A DNA stretch of 64,000 nucleotides from Chamaecrista fasciculata (taxonomy: Eukaryota > Streptophyta > Magnoliopsida > Fabales > Fabaceae), in contig QANZ01026112.1 of NCBI GenBank assembly GCA_003254925.1, forward strand, positions 17,905 through 81,904. Direction: 5' to 3'. The first letter of the stretch is position 1, and each line of letters starts with the position of its first letter. The position numbers and the translations under genes were made by a program. Shown piece after piece: positions 58,801-64,000 of this stretch. The notes under the pieces were generated by a model. The model did no database searches. It was given only the letters and a program-made list of their open reading frames with translations, and was not told the origin of the DNA.

Positions 58801-61800
58801 GGTAATCATTGTGATCTTGATCCGATTATCGTCGATCATATCAAATCTATGCTCGACAATTGCAACCCTCTTGTCCAATTATTCAGATCTGTTAAGGACA
58901 GAGTTAATACCATGCCATCTGATAAACTTCATCTTCGTCTACTGAAAGATCGCAACACCGATGGCCGTACTTACAATTTACCCACTGCTTCGGAGATTGC
59001 TGTTCTGATTGTTGGTGACATTGATTCTCTTGAATCTTCTAGAGACATAGTTGTTGAGATGCATTCTAAGATGTTCAAAAGAATTAACGAACTTCATCCA
59101 TTATATCTTCCATTTCAATATCCTTTGCTTTTTCCCTATGGAGAGGAAGGCTTTCGTGAGAAGATTGCGCTAAGTGATTCCTCCTTAAGTTCAAGTAGAA
59201 AAAGACAAAACCTTAGCATGAGGGAATTTTTTTGTTTTCGTTTGCAAGAACGTCTTAATGAAGCTCACACTATATTGTTGTCTCGTAATTTGTTACATCA
59301 ATTTATTGTTGATGCGTTCACAATGATTGAGTCTCAAAGGCTAACATGGTTTCGTTTCAATCAAGATAAGTTGAGAACTGATATTTATAAAGGTCTTGCA
59401 GACGCTGTTCTTAGAGGTGACATTGACCCTGCTTCTCAAGGCAAGAGAATTATTCTTCCTTCTTCTTTCACAGGAGGTTTTAGATATAAGTTTCAAAATT
59501 TCCAAGATGCAATGACCATTTGTCAGAAGAAAGGCTATCCCAATCTCTTTATTACATTCACTTGCAATCCTAGGTGGCCAGAAATTATCAAGTTTACAAG
59601 TGAGCGATCATTGCATCCATGTGATCGCCCTGACATACTATGTAGAGTATTCAAGATAAAGCTTGATAGATTGATTGATGATTTGTTGAAGGATAAATAC
59701 TTTGGCAGGGTTTTGGCTTGTAAGTGTTATATTTGTGATTTTTATTTTTTTTATTGTTGTTCTGTTATATGTATTTGTTTTTTCTATATTATGTGTACGT
59801 TAGTCTTTGTTTTTTGTGAGATTATCCGTAGTAATTATGTTTTTTTCTATTTACAGTGATATACACTGTTGAGTTCCAGAAGCGTGGGTTACCCCATGCT
59901 CATATTGTTGTGTTTTTGCATCCAGAAGATACTTATAACACTCCAGATGCGATAGACTCTATCATTTCTGCTGAAATTCCAGACAAGGCCAGATATCCTT
60001 CTCTCTATGAAGATGTTCAAAACTTTATGATTCATGGACCTTGTGGTTTTGGCTTTGACTCTTCTCCTTGTATGAAAGAAGGAAGGTGTTCCAAATTTTT
60101 TCCTAAGAACTTTGTTGACAAGACAATGATTGATGAAGAAGGTTTTCCCCATTATAGAAGAAGAGACAATGGGAGATCAGTGGAAAAAAATGGTGTTCCA
60201 CTTGACAACAGGTTTGTTGTTCCGTATAATGCTCGGTTGTTGTCAAAGTACAAGGCTCACATTAATATTGAATATTGCAACCAGCACCAATCGATTAAGT
60301 ATTTGTTCAAATATGTTAACAAAGGTGAAGATAGAGTTACTGCTGAGTTTTTTACTATAACCAATAAGGATGGTCAAGAGAAAGACGTTGACGAAATAAA
60401 GAAGTACTATGACTGCCGTTATGTATCTGCATGTGAAGCTGCTTGGAGGATGTTCTCCTATGACATACATTATAGAACACCCTCAGTTGAACGTCTTTCA
60501 TTTCATCTACCTGGAGAGCAATCTGTTGTTTTTCGTGATGACGAACCTATTGACTCTGTTGTAGAAAGGAACAGCCACAGGATTTCCATGTTCTTAGCTT
60601 GGTTTAAAGCTAATAATAATAAGGACTATCCAGAAGCCAAACATCTAACCTATTCTGACTTCCCTACTCATTTTACCTACAACAGAGATTCCCAGTCATG
60701 GACTCCAAGGAAACGTGGTTCAGTTATTGGAAGATTATTTTATATTCCTCTAGGTTCTGGTGAGCTGTACTATTTGCGAATTTTGCTAAACATTTGCAAG
60801 GGTCCAAAAGAATATAAAGATATAAGGACAGTAGATGGTGTTATTTACCCAACTTTTAGAGACGCGTGTTATGCTCTAGGGTTGTTGGATGACGATAGAG
60901 AATACATTGATGGTATTAAAGAAGCCAGTCATTGGGCATCAGCTATCTATTTGAGACGGTTATTTGTCACTTTGTTGTTCTCAAACAGTTTATCAAGCGC
61001 TCATTTGGTCTGGCAGAAAACTTGGGAGTATTTATCTGAAGATATTCTACATAGACAACGCATGATTCTCAAACATCAAGGTACTTTTTTTATCTAACTA
61101 AGCATGTGTTAATTTTTTCAACATTCTTCCCAACTATTTATTGAAGATTATTGAAGATATTTATTTTGTTTTTCTTGTGATTTGCAGGTCTTCAACTAAG
61201 TGTCAGCCAAATACAAAATTATACTTTGATTGAGTTGGACAAGTTGTTGCAAGCTTGTGGCAAAAGGCTTAAAGACTTTCCGGGCATGCCTATTCTAGAT
61301 GAATCTACCTCTTTAAGGAGACTTAATAGGTTGATTATTGATGAACAGTGTTATGATCAGGTATCACTACATGTGGAGCATCAAAATCTTTTAATGAAAC
61401 TGACAGATGAACAGAGGGACATATATAATATAATTATTAATGCTGTCGATGTTAACCTTGGAGGTGTTTTCTTTCTATATGGTTTCGGTGGTTCTGGGAA
61501 GACTTTTGTGTGGAACACTTTGTCGGCTTCATTGAGATCTAAAGGACATGTTGTGCTAAATGTTGCTTCAAGTGGTATTGCTTCATTACTTCTACCTGGA
61601 GGACGAACGGCTCACTCTAGGTTTTGCATTCCCATTGATATAAATGAAGTTTCTATATGTAACATTAATCAGAGTTCTGATTTAGCTGAGTTGCTTTGCC
61701 AAACTAAGTTGATTATTTGGGATGAGGCTCCAATGGCTAACAAACACTGTTTTGAAGCACTGGATCGCACAATGCGAGATGTTTTAAGATTTTCAAACCC

Positions 61801-62851
61801 TCTTAGTAAACATTTGCCATTTGGTGGGAAGGTTGTTGTTTTTGGTGGTGACTTCAGGCAGATTTTACCTGTCATCCCTAAAGGTTCTAGACAAGACATT
61901 GTCAATGCATCATTGAATTCTTCGAAATTGTGGTCTCATTGCAAGGTGTTATCCTTGACAAAGAATATGAGACTTCAAGTTCAATCATGTCCTGAAGAGA
62001 TGGATGAGATCAAAGAGTTCTCTGAATGGATTCTTTCAGTTGGTAATGGCACAGAAGGTGGTGATAACGATGGTTATGCTGAGATTGAAATACCTGAGGA
62101 TCTTCTAATTAAAGAAGCTTTTGATCCCATATCAGCAATTGTCCATAGCACATACCCAGATTTTATGGTCAATCATAAGAACTCATCCTTTTTTGAGGAC
62201 AGAGCTATTTTATGTCCTACATTAGAAGATGTTGATTCAATCAACAATTTCATGTTAAATATGCTACCTGGTGAGGAAGTTACCCACTTCAGCTCTGATA
62301 GCATATGCAAGTCAGACATGAATGTTGATTCTTTGGAAGATATTTACACTCCTGAGATTCTGAATTCTTTAAGATGTTCTGGTGTCCCTAATCATGTGTT
62401 AAAATTGAAAGTTGGTTGTCCTATTATGCTGTTGAGGAATTTGGACAGATCTATGGGTTTATGCAATGGCAGTAGACTAATTGTAACTAAATTAGGGAAG
62501 CATGTTGTCGAAGCAAAGATTATTACAGGTGATAAAATTGGAGAGAAGGTATTGATTCCACGTACTATCATGACTCCTTCAAATTCGAGCTTGCCTTTCA
62601 AATTCCAACGCAGGCAATTTCCTATTTGCGTATCTTTTGCAATGACAATAAATAAGAGTCAAGGTCAGTCACTCTCGTCAGTTGGCTTGTACTTATCCCG
62701 ACCAGTTTTTACTCATGGACAATTATATGTAGCTATATCTAGAGTCAAGAGAAGAAAAGGGTTGAAGATAATTATATGTGACAAGGATGGTAACATCTTC
62801 AACAAGACTACAAATGTTGTGTTCAAGGAGGTGTTTAGGAATCTTGTCTGA
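55860..62851 (+). CDS. Helitron RepHel: HUH two-tyrosine Rep nickase fused to Pif1-like helicase, 13 exons, apparently intact
   Basis: Exons 55860-55923, 56043-56096, 56288-56341, 56537-56602, 56696-56875, 56966-57082, 57204-57317, 57397-57513, 58158-58190, 58275-58713, 58794-59719, 59857-61080 and 61188-62851 sum to 5052 nt: 1683 residues with no stop or frameshift. Residues 1-266 are Ser/Asn-rich and lie on nine short exons, eight to nine with phase-1 junctions. A zinc-like CAWCGA segment follows. Rep domain: FITFTCNPRWPE (about 664), HUH motif GLPHAHIVVF (H735, H737), catalytic pair YLFKY (Y870, Y874). Helicase: Walker A GFGGSGKT (1228-1235), Walker B WDEAP (D1308, E1309), GGDFRQILPV, NMRL, CPIMLLRNL, and motif VI YVAISRVKRRKG (R1648). 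The protein nicks, transfers and unwinds DNA in rolling-circle transposition. The first ATG and the first few small exons are the least certain parts. Confidence 0.92.
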
Positions 62852-62895
62852 CTTTAAATTGGTTCATATTGTTGTTCATTCTACAATTTTGATCA

Positions 62896-64000
62896 TCTTA
62901 GTTTATGATTTACTATTTGATTCCTTCAGCTATAATTGGACATGTTTGTTTTGTTTAGATCATATTTGAATTTGTTACATTGTCTTATTCTTTTGAAATA
63001 CAATATCGATTTGCATTCTGAGTATCAGTAGTTCTAATTGTTACCTGATATCTTGCACTACAGCTGTAGTTCTTCCATCAAGTTCGATGCCCAAAATTCC
63101 CATTCTCTTCAGAGTTTGTATCCTTATTTGTTATTGTTATATTATCACCTGAAACAGTGAATAGGTTAGTATTTTTAATTTTGCACTTCAAGATATGTAT
63201 CTATCACTAAGGTTTATCAAATTTGAATCATAATATCTAATGAACTATACTAGCTGTACCCATCCATGATTCCGAAATAGTATAGGCTTTCAATGAAAAA
63301 TGGAAGTCTGTATATTATCATTTGGTATGCGAGGAAAACTTACCCAGAACAGAGGACTTAATCTGCTATGTTCTGTTGTTGATTCCATTCGCCATTTTGT
63401 CTCGATTCCACATATTCCAGTTTATCCTCTTGCTCTCGCATGCAAATCCCATTTTTGGCAATTTGTAGTCTCAGTGGCTGAAGGTTTGTAGTATCATTTT
63501 TGGGAGCAATCGGGAAGGGAGACGTTGATACAAGATGGGTTGCTGCCGGAATCATCGTTGGATGGAATTAATGGATGCTGCCGGCAGGTGAGATTGATAG
63601 AAGATGAACGATGAACTGAGAAATATCAGAGGAAATGAAATGTAAATATAAATTACACTTTGGTCCCATGTGGTTTTACCCTTTTTCACTTTAGTACCAT
63701 GTGGTTTGAAACTTTACACTTTGGTACCCTGTGGTATTATTTATTAACACTTTGGTACCCTTTGGATATATTTTATAGTTTTAACCATAAAAAAGTCTTA
63801 AAAAATTACATATTGTCCCCAAACCATCTTCAAAAAATTACTAATAGGTCCCTTGATACATATTATATAGGGACCAATATTATAAATTTAGTTTTTTTGT
63901 GTGTTCAATATGTATTTTACCTATATAAATATCTATATATCTATATATATCTATATATATCTATATAAAGCAGATTACTTTTCACCAGAATTTGCCATTT
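62896..64000 (+). repeat. 1.1-kb direct repeat, copy 2 (tail downstream of RepHel)
   Basis: It begins 45 bp after the RepHel stop and matches 35124-36215 to the window edge, including the TCTATATAAAGCAGATTACT word at 63960. Copy differences are scattered substitutions and a few short insertions (for example near 63115-63140). Non-coding. In this copy it stands where the 3' tail of the Helitron is expected. Confidence 0.8.
63960..64000 (+). mobile_element. Possible 5' terminus of a further Helitron unit, cut by the window edge
   Basis: TCTATATAAAGCAGATTACT, then TTTCACCAGAATTTGCCATT, parallels 36170 and, more loosely, 36775 (AAAGCAGATAACTTTCCACC). A TC start with an AT-rich leader fits Helitron 5' ends, but the preceding bases have no recognisable CTRR end. 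Confidence 0.4.

Larger units (their letters stand above)
36775..63959 (+). mobile_element. Giant putatively autonomous Helitron (four RPL genes plus RepHel)
   Basis: All coding content from 39851 to 62851 is plus strand and of Helitron type: four RPA-like genes then a RepHel gene. The left limit is set where TATATATAAAGCAGATAACTT begins after the CTAG of another Helitron. Similar words (TCTATATAAAGCAGATTACT) recur at 36170 and 63960. The right limit is provisional: no hairpin plus CTRR terminus was found between the RepHel stop and 63960. At about 27 kb it is large for a plant Helitron. Known biology: RepHel nicks and unwinds for rolling-circle transposition, and plant Helitrons often carry RPA-like single-strand binding proteins. 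The presence of an autonomous Helitron is well supported; the exact ends are not. Confidence 0.75.

Noticed and set aside
63230..63260. CTAG at about 63249 as the Helitron 3' end
   Set aside because: No hairpin precedes it at the usual distance, and similarity between the two 1.1-kb copies continues well past it.

Overview
This is a window of plant nuclear DNA, almost certainly from a eudicot. It is AT-rich, its genes have many GT-AG introns, the recognisable single-copy genes have clear Arabidopsis counterparts, and the spacers are packed with non-autonomous DNA transposons. I saw no tRNA, rRNA, CRISPR or bacterial-type operon structure. The species cannot be named from the sequence.

The first half (1 to about 31,000) is ordinary euchromatin. 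It holds the 3' end of a NIP6;1-type aquaporin (1-117), a small VanZ/YfiM-like membrane protein (1749-2090, minus), a five-exon Golgi Qb-SNARE GOS11 (3685-6960), a single-exon EAR-motif C2H2 zinc-finger protein (15956-16756), a three-exon mitochondrial MAM33-family protein (21478-22962, minus) and a three-exon PPPDE/deSI-like cysteine peptidase (29966-30874). Between them lie about a dozen inverted-repeat elements. Two have clean 9-bp target duplications (Mutator-like), and one of these, 9580-10529, has captured a piece of a splicing-factor SF1 gene (a Pack-MULE). One hAT-like MITE has an 8-bp duplication. There is an assembly gap of 598 N at 27724-28321.

The middle (31,900-36,800) is a pile-up of repeats: a minus-strand Helitron 3' remnant with the end of a helicase, a GC-rich minisatellite made partly of perfect 18-bp palindromes, another Mutator-like end, the first copy of a 1.1-kb direct repeat, and two Helitron 3' termini with textbook hairpins.

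The second half (about 36,800-64,000) is best read as one very large autonomous Helitron. Downstream of a CCAAT-rich, locally duplicated leader it carries four replication-protein-A-like (RPL) genes in a row on the plus strand, then a 13-exon RepHel gene (55860-62851) whose reading frame is open for 1683 codons and keeps the HUH, two-tyrosine and helicase motifs. The second RPL (44466-46719) is also open through all ten exons (496 aa). The first RPL is N-terminally truncated, and the third and fourth each have one in-frame stop. The RepHel nickase-helicase and the RPA-like single-strand binding proteins would act together in rolling-circle transposition. A 1.1-kb direct repeat flanks the unit (35124-36215 and 62896-64000) and ends each time in the same putative Helitron 5' terminus, which raises the possibility of a head-to-tail array running off the right edge.
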